Source of the DNA: Celoporthe dispersa
Taxonomy: Eukaryota > Ascomycota > Sordariomycetes > Diaporthales > Cryphonectriaceae
DNA: 64,000 nucleotides
Direction of reading: 5' to 3'
NCBI GenBank assembly: GCA_016584495.1
Contig: WAID01000007.1
Coordinates: 2,652,001-2,716,000 of the forward strand
The notes under the pieces are model-generated. The model made no database searches. It was not told where the DNA came from and was given only the letters and a program-made list of their open reading frames with translations. The position numbers were made by a program, and so were the translations under genes. Positions 21,772 to 34,437 of this stretch are shown piece by piece. The first letter of the stretch is position 1, and each line of letters starts with the position of its first letter.

Positions 21772-24700
21772 CTACCCCAGCCCAACAGCGCCGGCCGCCC
21801 TGCCCAGCTGCTGGATGAGGTGGCACAGGTTCTCCACGATGGGCGCGGCCTGGCCGCCGACAAAGTTGGCGCGGAGGATGTCCTCTACCATCCCCATGCA
21901 GCTCGCCGGCTCCTCGATGAGGCTCTGTGTCGCGGCCCCCACGCCGGCCCCACCACTGCCGCTGCTGCTCTCGCCGGCGGGCCCGTGGCCCGAGGCACCG
22001 GTGGCGGCGGTAGTAGCCCTCTTCGTCGGGCCCCGTATGGTAGGCCTGGCCGAGCCAAACGCGATGAACTGGCGCATCATGCCGGTGTCGGGCGCATCGA
22101 GGTGAATCGCCGGCTCCGTCTGGTTGTCAAAGCCGCCGCCGCCCTTCCGCATGGCACGCGTCACGACGCCCCATGTCCACAGCGCCAGCGCGGCGTGGTG
22201 GACCGCGATCGCCGAGAAGTCCTTGAGGTGGCCCACGGGAAACTCCTTGGCCCATCGCAGGATCTGGCCGGCGTGCCAGATGGCCCGGCGGGACTCGCCG
22301 TCCTGCACCCAGCGCTGCAGCGCGGGGAGGATGCGCCTGGCCTGCTCGTCGCCCTCCTTGCCCGAGAACAGCTGCAGGTCCTCGAAGGAGACGTGCAGGT
22401 TCATCATCAGCAGGTTGAGCACGAGGTTCTCCTGGGCGACCAGCATGTGCGGCCATTTTTGTGCCGCGCTGAGCTGGAACTGCTCCAGGGCCTTGACGTG
22501 CTCCTGCTGGCGAGACTGCAGCAGCACGTTCGGGTTGCCGGCCACGTTGGGCGAGAAGTTGGACCAGCGGTAGATGGAGTTCATCTGGCAGTACTCGCGG
22601 ATGAAGGTCCAGAAGCCATGGAGGAAGATGGAGATGCAGTACCGCACGTCGAGCCGGTGCGCATCGGTCGCGAGCACGTCAAAGTCGCGGAGGAGATCGC
22701 CTAGTGAGGGGAGCCTGGCGGTGTGCGGCCCTGCGTGTATTCGTAGGTAGTGAATCTTCCATTCCTGGGCCGTCTTGGCGAACCAGAGCTCTCGGGCCTC
22801 GGGGAGCGGGAGGGTCAGCTCTGCGTATGATACATGTGGATTGATCATGGACGTCATGGATGTCTGGGCGTCGCGGATGAAGAGGTGGAAGATAAGCCTG
22901 CGGCGTGTTGTCAGTAGATGCTGCTGGTGCTGCTACGAGACCAACAAGGACGGAGCGTACCTCTTCCACGACTCGTTCCGACACCAGAGCTTCCACTTGG
23001 CATCCAAGATGGAGCCCTCATCTGCAGCATCCACGTGGACGTGCCCATACTGTGATTGCTGGAACATGCCTCTGCCCCTGGTCATCGCAACAGGGATGTT
23101 CAAGTCTACATCCCGTCTTTGTTAGGGCTCAGTCCGCAAAGTCTAACACCATAAAAATAAAAATAAAAAGGAAAGGCGATATACATACGGCACTCAGCTA
23201 TCTCCATGCGCCTGCGATTCCCGCTCCACAGGCCAATGTCATGGTTCAGCACCAGAGCCTGGACCAGACTTATGTCCTGAATCTTGGTATTGTTGTCTTC
23301 GAACTAAGGGCGCGTGTCAGCAGGGCGGAGGATGTCCAGTACTCTGGAGGAAATAGCTATCCTCGGCATAGTCAAGGGGCTGTACATACTCGCATAGGTA
23401 TCGTGATTCCTTATCTTCTGGTGAGCATCCAGGCCTAGACAGGGGAGGGGGCAACTCGGGTGAAGGGCCAGACTTACGAACTGCCTCCTGCAAAGCGAAG
23501 CCAAATTTCCAGAGCGATCTGACAGGTGTCAGGATGGCTCCCGCTGCAGCCGTCACGCCAAGCCACTCGGGAGACTGCCCGTTCATCGAGAATGAACCAA
23601 AGTGTATGAACTCGGATACCTGACACAGGTGCCAGGCCAGGAAAACGTGGACCAGGGAATCCATGACCTCGGTGGAGGGAAAGGACGACGCCACCCTTCC
23701 CATGATAGAGTTGGTCTGACATGTGCTCAGGATGATAGCCAGCACCTTGTCCCGCCCGGAAGCCTCCATCTTGTCGTTGACGACCTTGTCTGGCTGCAGT
23801 TGCGAGTTCTTTATGTCGATCAGCGGCAGGTTGCTCTTCTGGGTCTCCATGTTATCCTTATTGGCGTCAGGGATCCAACGCCACGGCGAGTCTGCCCAGA
23901 TGGAGACGAGACGCTGGCGCATGTTAGACAGGGACAGGTCTGCGGCGTCCTGGGCCTGGGTGAAGATGTAGCTAGCCAGGTTGGGGTCGGTCGCGAGCAT
24001 GCCATGGATGTTACCGAGGTTCCAGTTGTCGATCAGGCCGAAGTCGAGGTCGTTCATGTCCAGGTTGGCATCATCGCAAAAGTCGAGCACGGCCAGGCCC
24101 TGGGCCGAATTCATCCTCGAGGGATTCATCTGCTGTTGCGGATCGTAGAGGACGTTTTGCAGAAAATCTCCAAACTGTGGTCTTGACATATCGACCACGG
24201 CGGCGGCATGGCCCTGGGAAAGCTGGGCGGTATAACTGTCCGTGTGGTCTTCATCCTCCATGGTTAGCAAAGCTCAGACCCCGGGCACGTGTTGAGAGGA
24301 GGCGGCGGCAAGGGCCAGCGCAGTGTGCAGCAGGTCGCCAGCGGGATCGTATGATGGGTGAGTGATAAATCAAGAAAGATGGGGAACAGAGGATGAGGCG
24401 AAGCCAACAGCAGCAGACGCGCCGGGCGGCCTGAGCCTGCCATGTAAAAAAAGAAGAAGGGAAAAAAAAGAAGGTGGTGGTGAGGTTTAGGCTATGGGGT
24501 ATAGTTTTGTTATAGTAATGACAAGTGTAATGTTATTGGGGGGGGGGGGGTGAGAAGGAGACAAGAAAGGGAAGAGAACCTGAGAATAAGGATATTCTTC
24601 TACACGGCGGTCGAACACGAAGGGGGGGTGGGAAGAAAAAAAAAAGGTGTGGCTCACTCTGGTCTATCATGGTCTCAGGTGTGGGTAACTGCACTGCTTC

Positions 24701-25895
24701 ATTGCTGCCCTGGGTGTGGGTAGCAACGATAGGAGAGCCTCCGCCGGTGGACTGGCCGTAGTGAGGAGGATTCGTCATGGCCGGCGCGGCTGGGGTGGGG
24801 ACCTTCAGCATAGGCCCAGATTGGAGTGCCTGAGAGGACAAGGGCTCGGGGCCCAAATTACGGGAGACCGGGCCCGAAGGGGCTGTAGTAGGAGGAGCAT
24901 GCATCGGAGGAGGGTGAGTGTGGGAGTGGCCCAGGGCGCTGGCGCTGGCGTGGGGCTTGGAGGGGGGAGAGGAGGAGGAAGAGGAGGAGGAGTCCGAGTG
25001 GGCGCTGGCTGAGAAGTGCAGCAGGTGCAGGGCGGCGGCAGATCCGGCCTCTGAGGAGGCATACTCGCACGTCAGGTTGCGATGGCGGCATCTGGTGCAC
25101 GGCTTGGTGTCCTCACACTTGACGCGTGCCTTGGCACATGCCTGACATGCATGGGCAACGCGGCCGGCGCCAGGCGAGGAGTTGATGCGGCGCCTCTTGT
25201 TGCCGCTGCCATCGTCGTTGTGGTTGGCACGGTGTCTCTTGAGCAGGTCGGCGCGGCCAAATGCCTTCCCACAGACCTGGACCGGGGCAATCATCAATAT
25301 GTGCCCTGCAGAAAGCCATATAACATCACGCAACAACAAGAACAACAACAACAACAACAACACCAAGAGACTTACATCACAGACGAAGCGCTTGCCCAGC
25401 GTGTGGGTGGCAACGTGCCTCTGGAGGTGCTCGGGCCGGGAGTACCTCTTGAGGCAGTCTGCACACTGGTACAGGCTCGAGTTCGCGGCGTGGTTCCTGG
25501 ACACGCCTGGGCCAGCCGAGGCTGGGGCTGTGACTGCAGCGGCGGGCGATGTCACTGGGGAGGCGAGGGAGTGCGCACTACCAGACGCCGCCGGTGATGC
25601 CGTGGAGGGGGGGAGGAGGAGGATAGCTGTAGGCGGAGGTGGCCACGGAGATGAAGTCCAAGGCTGGCGAGGGATTGCCATCGTTAGGGCGCCGCTGCGG
25701 AGGGGGCAGCGGGCGAGCAGGCTGGGACAGCGACCGAGGTGGTGACGACGACGACGACGGTGGGGGATGGTGAGCCGAGTGGACGTGGGCGGGAGGCTGA
25801 GGTTGAGATTGAGGGTGAGGGTGAGACCGAGGCGGGGGCTGAGACGGAACGGCTGGCTCCGGGTGCAGCAGGTGAGAGAACGACGGGCTGGCCAT
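21772..25895 (-). CDS. C2H2 + Zn2Cys6 transcription factor (one frameshift)
   Basis: This is a large nuclear regulator, about 1104 aa, with unknown targets. Exons on the minus strand are 25895-25376, 25276-24658, 24248-23478, 23409-23390 (20 nt), 23303-23189, 23105-22961 and 22897-21772. Two C2H2 fingers (YQCADC...HVATH, FVCDVC...HRANH) lie at about residues 143-200. A Zn2Cys6 cluster (CQACAKARVKC...CTRC...C) lies at about 217-245. The fungal-specific regulatory domain covers about 440-900 (HDIGLWSGNRRRMEIAE, RDAQTSMTSM, YAELTLPLPEARELW). Intron 1 splits finger 2. One extra C (minus strand) in the run at 25607-25613 shifts the frame between the proline-rich N-terminus and the fingers; a later ATG at 25681 would avoid it. 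The 409-nt intron before exon 3, with its AAG acceptor, is the least certain junction. I cannot name a specific orthologue. Confidence 0.8.
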
Positions 25896-28800
25896 GATAT
25901 CGGTTGACAGAGAGGCGGAGACGAGAGGGTCGCAGAGACGGGCTCAGGCAGAGCATGCTGCTGCTGCTGAGCTGGGCCAGAGCTGGAGCTGGAGCTGTGC
26001 CTCGCCGGTGCAGAGCACGTTGTGTGTCCAGTCTAATCCCCACTGCTTGGTACTGTACGCGGCTGGTCTGCCGGTATCCCGGGCTTCCCGTGATGTCGGG
26101 ATCCGGGCGGGAAAAAAAAAAAAAGGGGGGGGAACAGGTCGGTATCGCGACCGTAGCAGTGTTTCTTGCTCCTCACACCCTGCCCGTGCTGCTGGATTAC
26201 TAGAGCTGGGCTTGGGCCTGGACCTGAGCCTGGACCTGGACCTGGATCCCGTACCAGGCTTGCAGGTCTGAGACAAACCGAGAGACAGACAGAGGCCAAT
26301 TGGCCCGCAAGGGGCTGATCAGCATCTGGCCAAGCCCTCTTTGACGGAGCGATAGAGGAGAGAGAGGGGGGGGGCGGAGAAAAGGTTGGTGCGTCGTCCT
26401 CTCTTGCTGCTGGAAACGCCCTGTGCGCCCACCCAAGGTACAAAAAGAAGTTTTGAGCGGACTAGGTTCAGCGGTAAAGGACCTAAGGCGTAATTTGGCG
26501 ATGGAGCTTGCTGCGAGGCTGGCCTGCTGGTCGTGGTGGTGGTTGGTTGTGTCTGGTGGGATGGAGCTTCTGCGCCGGGATTGTGGGAGACGACGGGATG
26601 GATGAGCAGTAAAAGAAGTGCGCACAGTGGAGAGAAGACCTGATCGAGATAGGTAGAGAGAGAGAGTAAAAAAAAAAAAAGAGGAAAAAAAAAGAGATGG
26701 AGAGAGATAGAGCGGGGGGGGCGTAGGCGAGTGTAGGGGGGTTCTGGGGGCAGGGACCTAGCCAGGAAATGCTTGGTCTTACGTTTTCAGGAATTTGAGA
26801 AGGTCCCCTGAAATCTGGAAGGGAAAGAGCAAACAAGGTTCAACGTTCAAGGATTATGAGCCAAGAACCAATCGACCAGGGAATCATGTGTATGGTCTAG
26901 AATTGATCATGAAAATAGAAGAGAGATAGAGACAAGGACCAGGACGAAGAGGAGAAACGACGACGACGAGGGAGGAGGAGGAGGAAGAGTGAGGAGAGGT
27001 GGGGGGGAGGGCAACTGAGGAGGGCCGGGGGGGTTCGAGAAGGAAGGAGTGGTCGGCAGCAGTGTTCCATGCATTCAGACATTATCCAGATTAAGCATAC
27101 TTGCAAGAGGTGCTTTTTTTTTTGTCCTCAGGGAAACAACAGGGGTGCATCGGAGCTATGCTGGCGTCTCACACGGCGGGTCGAGACCTTTTGGGGCAGA
27201 GCCAAAAGCCAATAGAGACAAGATCAAAACATATTTGTATACAATTATACCAGGGTGGTGTACGTTCCTGAGGCCTCGACATGTTTTACATTATGCACGA
27301 GCTCACAGGAATATTGGACTGTTCTTGGCAATCAAGTCGAGACGCAGACTGCAGCACCCAACAGCCCCGAGCACACACAAAAAAAAAAACAAAAGAAAAA
27401 AAAAGAAAGGGAGAAAGAAAGAAGGGGGAAAAAAGAGTCACGCACGCAGGACGGACACAGCACCGCCGCCGCCGCCGCCTCCTCCTCCTTCTCCGCGGCG
27501 CCGCCCTCGTTCTTTGTGTGTTTCCCTAGTGGACCTAGTGGACAGACAGCACAATCCCCCGATCTGATCTGGTGCTGTTGGAAGTGGGAGGGGGGTTGGG
27601 GGGGGGGGGCTTGAGGGGTTTAGCACTAGCATCGAGGTACGTATGCCCTGGTACGACAATGTATTTATGATACCACAGTAGTAGCAGCCAAGGGTACCTC
27701 CCATAGGCGTGTTAGGTTGGTAATGAGTGGTCTGGGCGGCGATGATACCACGAGGAATAGCAGCCATGGTGGTAAACAGCATGAATTACCATGGCGACTA
27801 CATGCTGACCCCTACGTACTCTGCTGGAATTACATTGTCAAATGCATTTCCCCTTATGGATACTAAATCGTGGTAAGTCGCAGCGTTGGCGTGGGCGGTG
27901 GGACACTGCCGTGAGACGCTGCGTAGTGTGGGTACGCGGACATGGTGAGGTGAACCAAGTAACCAGAACCAGAACCCGGGGATACCTGGCCGCCCGCGTG
28001 AGATAGATGGGTACACGTAGTACGTAGTCGTGGTGTTTAATTCCCCGGGACTAGCAGCCCCCCCCTCCCTTGTCCTCAGCCCCCCGGCAAGATCTTACTT
28101 TTATTTTATTCCCAGGCTTGCATCCAAACGCACCAGATCAATCATTTGACCTCGCCGAGGTAAGATTTACGACGATAACACGACGGGGCAGCCCAACGGG
28201 TTTCAAATGAGCGGGTCCTAGAGTGGGAAAGAAGAAGAAGAAAAAAAATCAAAAGAGGAAAGAGCGAGGACGAAGAATGAAAAAAAAAAAAAGAAGAAAA
28301 AAAGGCAAGGGTGACCAGGATTGGAAAAAAAGAAAAAAAGAAGGAACGAAAGAGAAAAAGAGGGAAATGGGAACAGGGAAAGAGCAATGACAAGAGGAGG
28401 AAAGAGAAAGGGAGACTGTGTGTGAAAGAGAAAAAAAGGAAGGGGGGGGGGAAAAAGGCAGAGGCAACGATCGTCGAGGGCTGGATCGGTTCTCCTCACT
28501 CACTACATCAAAACAGCATCACATCACTGCAATGGGACATAACATGGCGCAGAAAGATCTAAAATGAGTAGGTACGTACAACAACACAAGAGAGCACAGC
28601 ACAAGGTGGGAAGAAGGCTCACACAGCCAAAGAAGGGCCCTGTTGCCTCGCCAGGCCCAACAAGAACAGAGAACAGAACTGAACACACAAAGGTACCATA
28701 GTACTTCCATCGTCATATCGTCGACAGTGACGCGTCCTCAATCTCCATCCCGCAACCCGCCCTTATTTCCCCTCCCCCTCCCCCCCCCCGGTTCTCCCTC

Positions 28801-31800
28801 ACCAGTCCAGCGTCGTCGTCCACCGGGACGCGCACCTTGCAGGCGGCTGAACACCCATCTTCCAACGGCGAGTCTCGGCATGACCTCTCGAAGGGGGATG
28901 CCACGCCGGCTTGGCAAGAAGGCACGAGAAAGCACTCCCAGATCCAGTGGGCGGTGGTGACGGTGGAGATGGTGGCCCTCGCCCCCCCCCGGTCCTGCAT
29001 CGCCATTTAGAGTCGCAGCTCTCCCGCGAACACGGTCCCGCCGACCTTGTGGAGTGCAGTGGCAGTAACCATAGTACAACAACGAGCAAGGGCTCCCGCT
29101 ACAGTACGGTACTGCACTGTACTATGGTACATAACAAGCAAATGCTGCTGCAGGCTGCCAGCTAGGGTAAGCGGGTGGGGCGGGGGTCTCCTCGCTGGTG
29201 AGACGGAAACGACGACCTCTTTCGTCAGTCCGGAACGCCCGACCTTGTGGCGATGCGGTGTGCGTTTTGGCATCGTATACAGGCCCAGGGACGAGAAAGA
29301 TTGTCTGACCAGCATCATGGAATCCATCCTCCGGGGAAGATCAGCCAGCCTGCAGCCCGCGCGGTGGCTAGAAGAGGCGCTCGCCGCTCGACAGTCACGG
29401 TTACAGTCACAATCACACCCGACATATGTATGCCCTGCGCAACCCACCACCACCACCTCGTATCAGCCTCGGGAGGCGCCTCTAGCCATCTCAGCAGCAC
29501 CTAGTACCGATAGCATACAGTATGCCGCGATGAAGGGTGGACAGACGTGTCGAGCCTCGCCTTGGAGCCTGTGTGTGTGTGTGTGTGTGTGTTTGTTTCG
29601 GCTCGTCGGCACCAGACAGACAATCAGACGAGGCCAATGTACCAAGACACCCACCGTGCAAGGAACCCGGGTTGTGTGTCTCGCCTTACTACTGCTGAAA
29701 GCTCATCCTCCTCCTCCTTTTGCTGCTACTACTACCAAAGCGTATCGGCATGAGCGCCGCCCGAGCAGGCACTTCCTGCCCTTACCAGGCAAAGCACACT
29801 ACGATACCAGGCGCGGGTTCCTATTGGAGCATCCTCACTCGACGGCGTCGAGGGCAGCTGTCGTCTGATTTGAGTCTCCCTACTAGCAGCCACCGGCCGA
29901 GACTGGCCTCGATGATGCCTGTTCACCCTCAAGGGCCAGGGCTAAGGAGCTGTGCCGCGTCGAGCTAACGCCCAGAGCTATTCCGCAGGCGAAGTATCGG
30001 CTGGACGGAAACATACACATGGCCAATCCTTTATATCATTTATTTTTCATGGGGGGGAGGGGGGTGACGCGAACGAGAGGAAGAAGAAACGACCTTTTCG
30101 ATCCAAGGGGGACGCCGCCTCTCGCGTGCCACCAAAGGCTGGCTTTCGCTCCCAAGGAACCACTCAGGAGAACTCACCACCCTCGCCCCCCTCTCCCCTC
30201 TCTTTCTCTCTTTTTTTTCTTTTCCCTTTTTTCACACACACACACCGGCTCCCCTTCCTCCCGTCAGCCCCCGTTCTTCTCTCCTCTACTCGCCTCCTCG
30301 GCCGTACATGTGCAGCCCAGACAGACATGGGCACTGTGGACAAGCAAGGTATAGAACCTGGGGTGGAGGTGGTCGTGTGCCGGTTCTCTTTGTCACTGCC
30401 ACTTTACCCTCACGTTCATGCGGAGTGGTGAGGAGGGAAGAAGGGCGTGAACAGGATCCGATCCTGTGGTACATACTCCATAACTATGGTAACCAGTACA
30501 TAGTACGGGTCCTCCCTGGAAACGTGGGGCATGCGAGATCCGCTTCAGCCGGGCGGGCATTAAGCTTGGTGCTACTTATGTAGGACAGAAAGCTTCGTTA
30601 TTTTTTCTTTCTCTCTTTTTGTTTTTAGTCCCATGTTCGCCAAGATAGTTCCAAGATGCGCGGCCATCTGCCGGGAGGGGCGGTTCAAGCAAGAGGCACA
30701 GGCTGAGCGGGAGATTGACCACACACACATCGTTTTTCATCGTCATCATCATCATCATCACTCACCAATCTCCTCGACTTACTAATTAAAAAGTAGTACA
30801 TGCTCTACATTTATTATTGTACTCGGTGTTTTGACATCAATTCCCCCGGGGAAGCCTCTCTCTGTGCTTGTGGCCCTCCCCCCCTGCCTACCACACTTGT
30901 CTGCCCGTCTTTTTTTATTTTCAAATTTTCTACGGCTGAGGAGCCACACCCTCCTCCTAACCTGGGCTGGGGGGAGACGCATTACGTGTCGTCGTCTCCT
31001 TGCCTTCCTCCCCTCCTCCAAACAAACCCTGCCCTGTTCTTATGCATAATACCTACTACGGTACACACAGACTCACACACCCGCGCACACGCACACACAC
31101 ACACATGGCGGACAAGAAACAAAGTTCTCTCTTCTCCACCTGCAAACCCCGTCGATCCTGGCCTCTCACATGGCTTAGGATTGTAATGACCAACCACCTT
31201 CGGCACCCTACATCGCTTCGGGATCTGTAGGATCACATATGCATCTCTGGGGGAAGGGGGAAAACTTGGGGAATACCCTGTGCCGTTCTTGCGTCGTCGA
31301 TCACATGTACCTCGCTGCCCTTCTTCTCCAAACCTCCTCCTTCGAAAATACACACCACATTGCCGGCGTCGGGAAGTGGGGGGAAACCGTCACGTCCTCC
31401 TGCTTGGTTGCCACCCATCATCGGGCACACACATACACACGGCCTGAAAGTGAAAGTCTGGGGTAAACCGCCTCATGCGGTTAACCAAGATCCGACGGCG
31501 CGCCTCGACAATATACAGACAATAAAAAAAAAATACCTGGATACTTACGGGTCACGGTTACGGCCACTATATTCATGCGAAAGTAAGCGAAAGTCAACCT
31601 GCTGGGGCCTGGTTGTGCAGCTTCCAGGGCCTCGAGAATCCTGAAAGTGACAACTAACTCGGTGTTCAGATCCAGGCGCCGTTCGCCCTCTCCTGCTTGT
31701 CCTTCTCGTTCTTCCTTCTTGAGGATGTAACAGGGCCACATCACCACTTATTATTAGTAGACCGACTCCAGGAACCCTATTTGGTCGTTATGGTGGTATG

Positions 31801-32300
31801 CACTGTGGCTGGTCTCCCGTAGACGACAGCTCGCCAAGGCATCACGACCCCCTCCCTCCCCCCCTTTTTGGACGCTACTACATGCCACCTGGTATAAGAT
31901 CCTTTCTACATGTCGCACTTCCTCGGGCCAGCCATTGATTGAGGTGCATCCTGAGACCGCAGGGTGAGACATTCGAGAAAATTCCCCGCGGAAGTTGTTA
32001 TCCTCCCTCCTCTCTTTCTCCCCCGCCTTCTACACGTCTTAGGCCTTTACATATTCTACCACAGTCCAAGGTCGAGAAAGAAAGGAAGAAAGAAAAAAAG
32101 AAAGGGAAACAAAAAACAAACTCGTTGTAGTAGATTGGTGCTAGCAGAGAGCGTGGACCCCTATTCACCCCTTGCACCCCCCCCCCGGGCTTCCAGAAGG
32201 TAGCTTTTTCTTGTAACGAAAGAGAGAGAAAGAGCCACATTCCTGCAGCAGTACTGGCCCTTGAGCAGTGTTCCTCACAGCACAATCCAAGCCGGACAAT
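25896..32300. other. 6.4 kb gene-poor divergent intergenic region
   Basis: I find no supportable gene between the transcription-factor and MFS starts. The stretch is rich in mono- and oligonucleotide tracts: A13 near 26109, polypurine blocks at about 26925-27020, 27380-27435 and 28225-28450, a GT run at 29571-29591 and CAT repeats at about 30738-30761. GTAC-containing palindromic words cluster at about 27640, 28020, 28570, 28690, 29100 and 30470, including two exact TACTATGGTA copies (28694-28703 in reverse, 29120-29129). Open frames of up to 273 codons exist but are low-complexity and overlap on both strands. A non-coding RNA or an unusually long regulatory region cannot be excluded. Confidence 0.5.
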
Positions 32301-34437
32301 ATGGCCCTAGACAACATCGCAACCGCCTTGCAGGCTGAGGATCACGAGCTGCCCAAGATGGAGAAAATCAGGCAGAGGACACTTGGGAATGTGCGGCTCC
32401 GTCACCATGAGACTGACGAGATTATTCTTGTCCCCACGCCTTCCAGTGATCCTAACGACCCCCTAAACTGGTGCGTTCCTCCTTGTTCGACTGTCTCGGC
32501 CACAGGCGTCGTCTCTTTTTCTCTGTCTCGAGTCTCGTCTCTCCCGCTCCCCCTCCCCCCCAACCAAGAGAGACTGAGCTGTAACCACCACAGTGACTAA
32601 CACAAGAGAGATCAAATCCACAGGCCACAGTGGTACAAAAAGTCCATCGCCGTGCTCATATGTCTCGCCATGCTCTGGTGCAACTTCCTGGCGGCTGGGC
32701 CCACGGTCGCCATCGTCCAGACCACGCTGAGCTTCTTCCCCGACGCGACCCCCACGGAGGACCCAGCGCAGTTCAACAAGAACATCTCCAAGGTGTCGTA
32801 CTTTTTCACCACGACCGCGCTCCTCCAGGGCCTGGGCAACTTCCTCTGGGTGCCCATCGCCAACAAGTACGGGCGCCGGCCCGCGTACGTCTTCAGCTAC
32901 ACCATCTACCTCGCCTGCGCGATATGGACCATCTTCGACCGGTCGTTTGGTGGGTTCCTGACGGCGCGCATCCTCATGGGCCTGGGCGCCGGCGCGGCGG
33001 AGACGATCGCTCCCGTCACCATCTCGGACGTCTTCTTCCTGCACGAGCGCGGTGCCATCATGGCCCTGTACACGTCCTTCCTCTCGGTCGGCGTGGCTTT
33101 TGGCATCGTCATCTCCGGCCTGGTCACCATCCACCACAGCTGGGGCGTCATCTATGAGGTCGCCGCCGCCTTCATCGGCCTGATCCTCCTCCTGGCCTTC
33201 TTCGCCTTCCCCGAGACAGCCTACAGGCGCGAGGAGAGGCTCATCGAGGAGGCCCAGGCCCGCGAGCAACTGGAACAGGCGACAGCGACGGTCACAGAGA
33301 CGCGCTCCCAGCACGCCCACGACCCGACCGCCACCTCGTCCGAGAAGTCCACCACGGGCGAGAACGGCTTCGACACGGACGTGGAGCAGCCTGTATCCTC
33401 CAGGCGCCTCACCACCCCGCACCGCACCCCCTACCTCCAGCGCCTGCGCCTCTTCAGCGGCACCTACACCTCCGAGCCCCTCTACAAGATCTTCCTCCGG
33501 CCCCTGGGCCTCATCTGCCTCCCGCCCGTGCTGTGGTCCGCCCTCGTGCAGTCCGCCACCATCGGCTTCCTCGTCGCCGTCACCTCCAATGTCGACACCG
33601 CCTTCGAGGCCACCTATGGCTTTGCCTCGTGGCAGGTCGGCCTGTGTTTTATCGCTGCCGTCATCGGGTCCATCATCGGCGTGCCGGCCGGTGGGCTGCT
33701 CGGCGACCGCGTGGCGGACTACTTCACCAGGCGGAACGGCGGCATCCGCGAGCCGGAGATGAGACTGCCTGCTATGATGCCGAGCCTCATCACGACGCCC
33801 CTGGCGCTGGTCCTGTATGGGGTTGGGGTGCAGAAGAAACTGCACTGGATCTGTCCTACGATCGGACTGGGTCTCTGTAGGTCCTCCCCCTCCCCTCCCA
33901 CAAAAAAAAAAAGTCTTTTCTTGTTGGAGAAGAGCGGTGGATGGGAGTACTGCTCTGGTGGGCTCAGAGAAAGCTAACGTGTTTTTCCCTTGGCTAGTGA
34001 ACTTCTCTATCGTCCAGGGAACCAACGTCTGTCTGGTCTACGTGATTGATGCGTACCGACCTGTGGCAGGAGAGATCACCCTGGCAGTGATGGGGTTCAA
34101 ATGTGGGTTTTTTCTCTCTCTCTTCAACCTTGTTTTTACTTATGAAAAAGAAAAAAAGAAAAGAAAAAAGGCTTTTGATGAAGTGAGGAAACTTGATCGC
34201 TAACAGACAACACCCATCTCAGCCCTATTTGGCTTCCTCCTCTCCTTCTACACCAACCCCTGGGTCGACGAGGCAGGCTACGGAAATGCCTACGGGGCCA
34301 TGGCTGGTATCTCGGCCGCCATCATCATCCTCTGGGTGCCGCTTTACATCTGGGGCAGGGGGATCCGCCATGCCACCTGGTCCTGGCCGGTGATTTCGTC
34401 GATTCACTGGGATGATGACCGCGAGGTGGGCGAGTAA
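32301..34437 (+). CDS. MFS transporter, DHA1 type
   Basis: This is a plasma-membrane-type H+-coupled transporter; its substrate is unknown. There are four exons, 32301-32470, 32624-33876, 33998-34102 and 34223-34437, giving 580 aa. All phases close without correction, and the intron at 33877-33997 carries AGCTAAC. The N-terminal cytosolic part ends in PTPSSDPNDPLNWPQWYKK, a signature of a large fungal DHA1 subgroup. The loop after TM2 has the MFS motif region (ANKYGRRPAYV), and RILMGLGAGAAETIAP precedes TM5. A ~90-residue hydrophilic loop separates the two six-helix halves. It is the first gene of a possible metabolic group with the dehydrogenase, monooxygenase fusion and cupin downstream. 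Confidence 0.88.

Noticed and set aside
25578..25895. Proline-rich minus-strand frame as a separate small gene
   Set aside because: Its ALDFISVATSAYSY sequence continues directly into the transcription-factor frame if one C is removed from the run at 25607-25613.
27049..27567. 172-codon open frame in the gene-poor region
   Set aside because: It passes through A-rich and GCC/TCC repeat tracts, giving KKKK and PPPP runs; there is no exon structure or motif.
29047..29868. 273-codon open frame in the gene-poor region
   Set aside because: It starts with GTG, not ATG in the frame given, includes a GT-repeat-encoded CVCVCVC run and has a matching-length antisense frame.
32463..34025. 520-codon open frame antisense to the MFS gene
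   Set aside because: It crosses three exons and two introns of a clear transporter; its composition (Gly, Asp, Glu, Arg) is that of a shadow frame.
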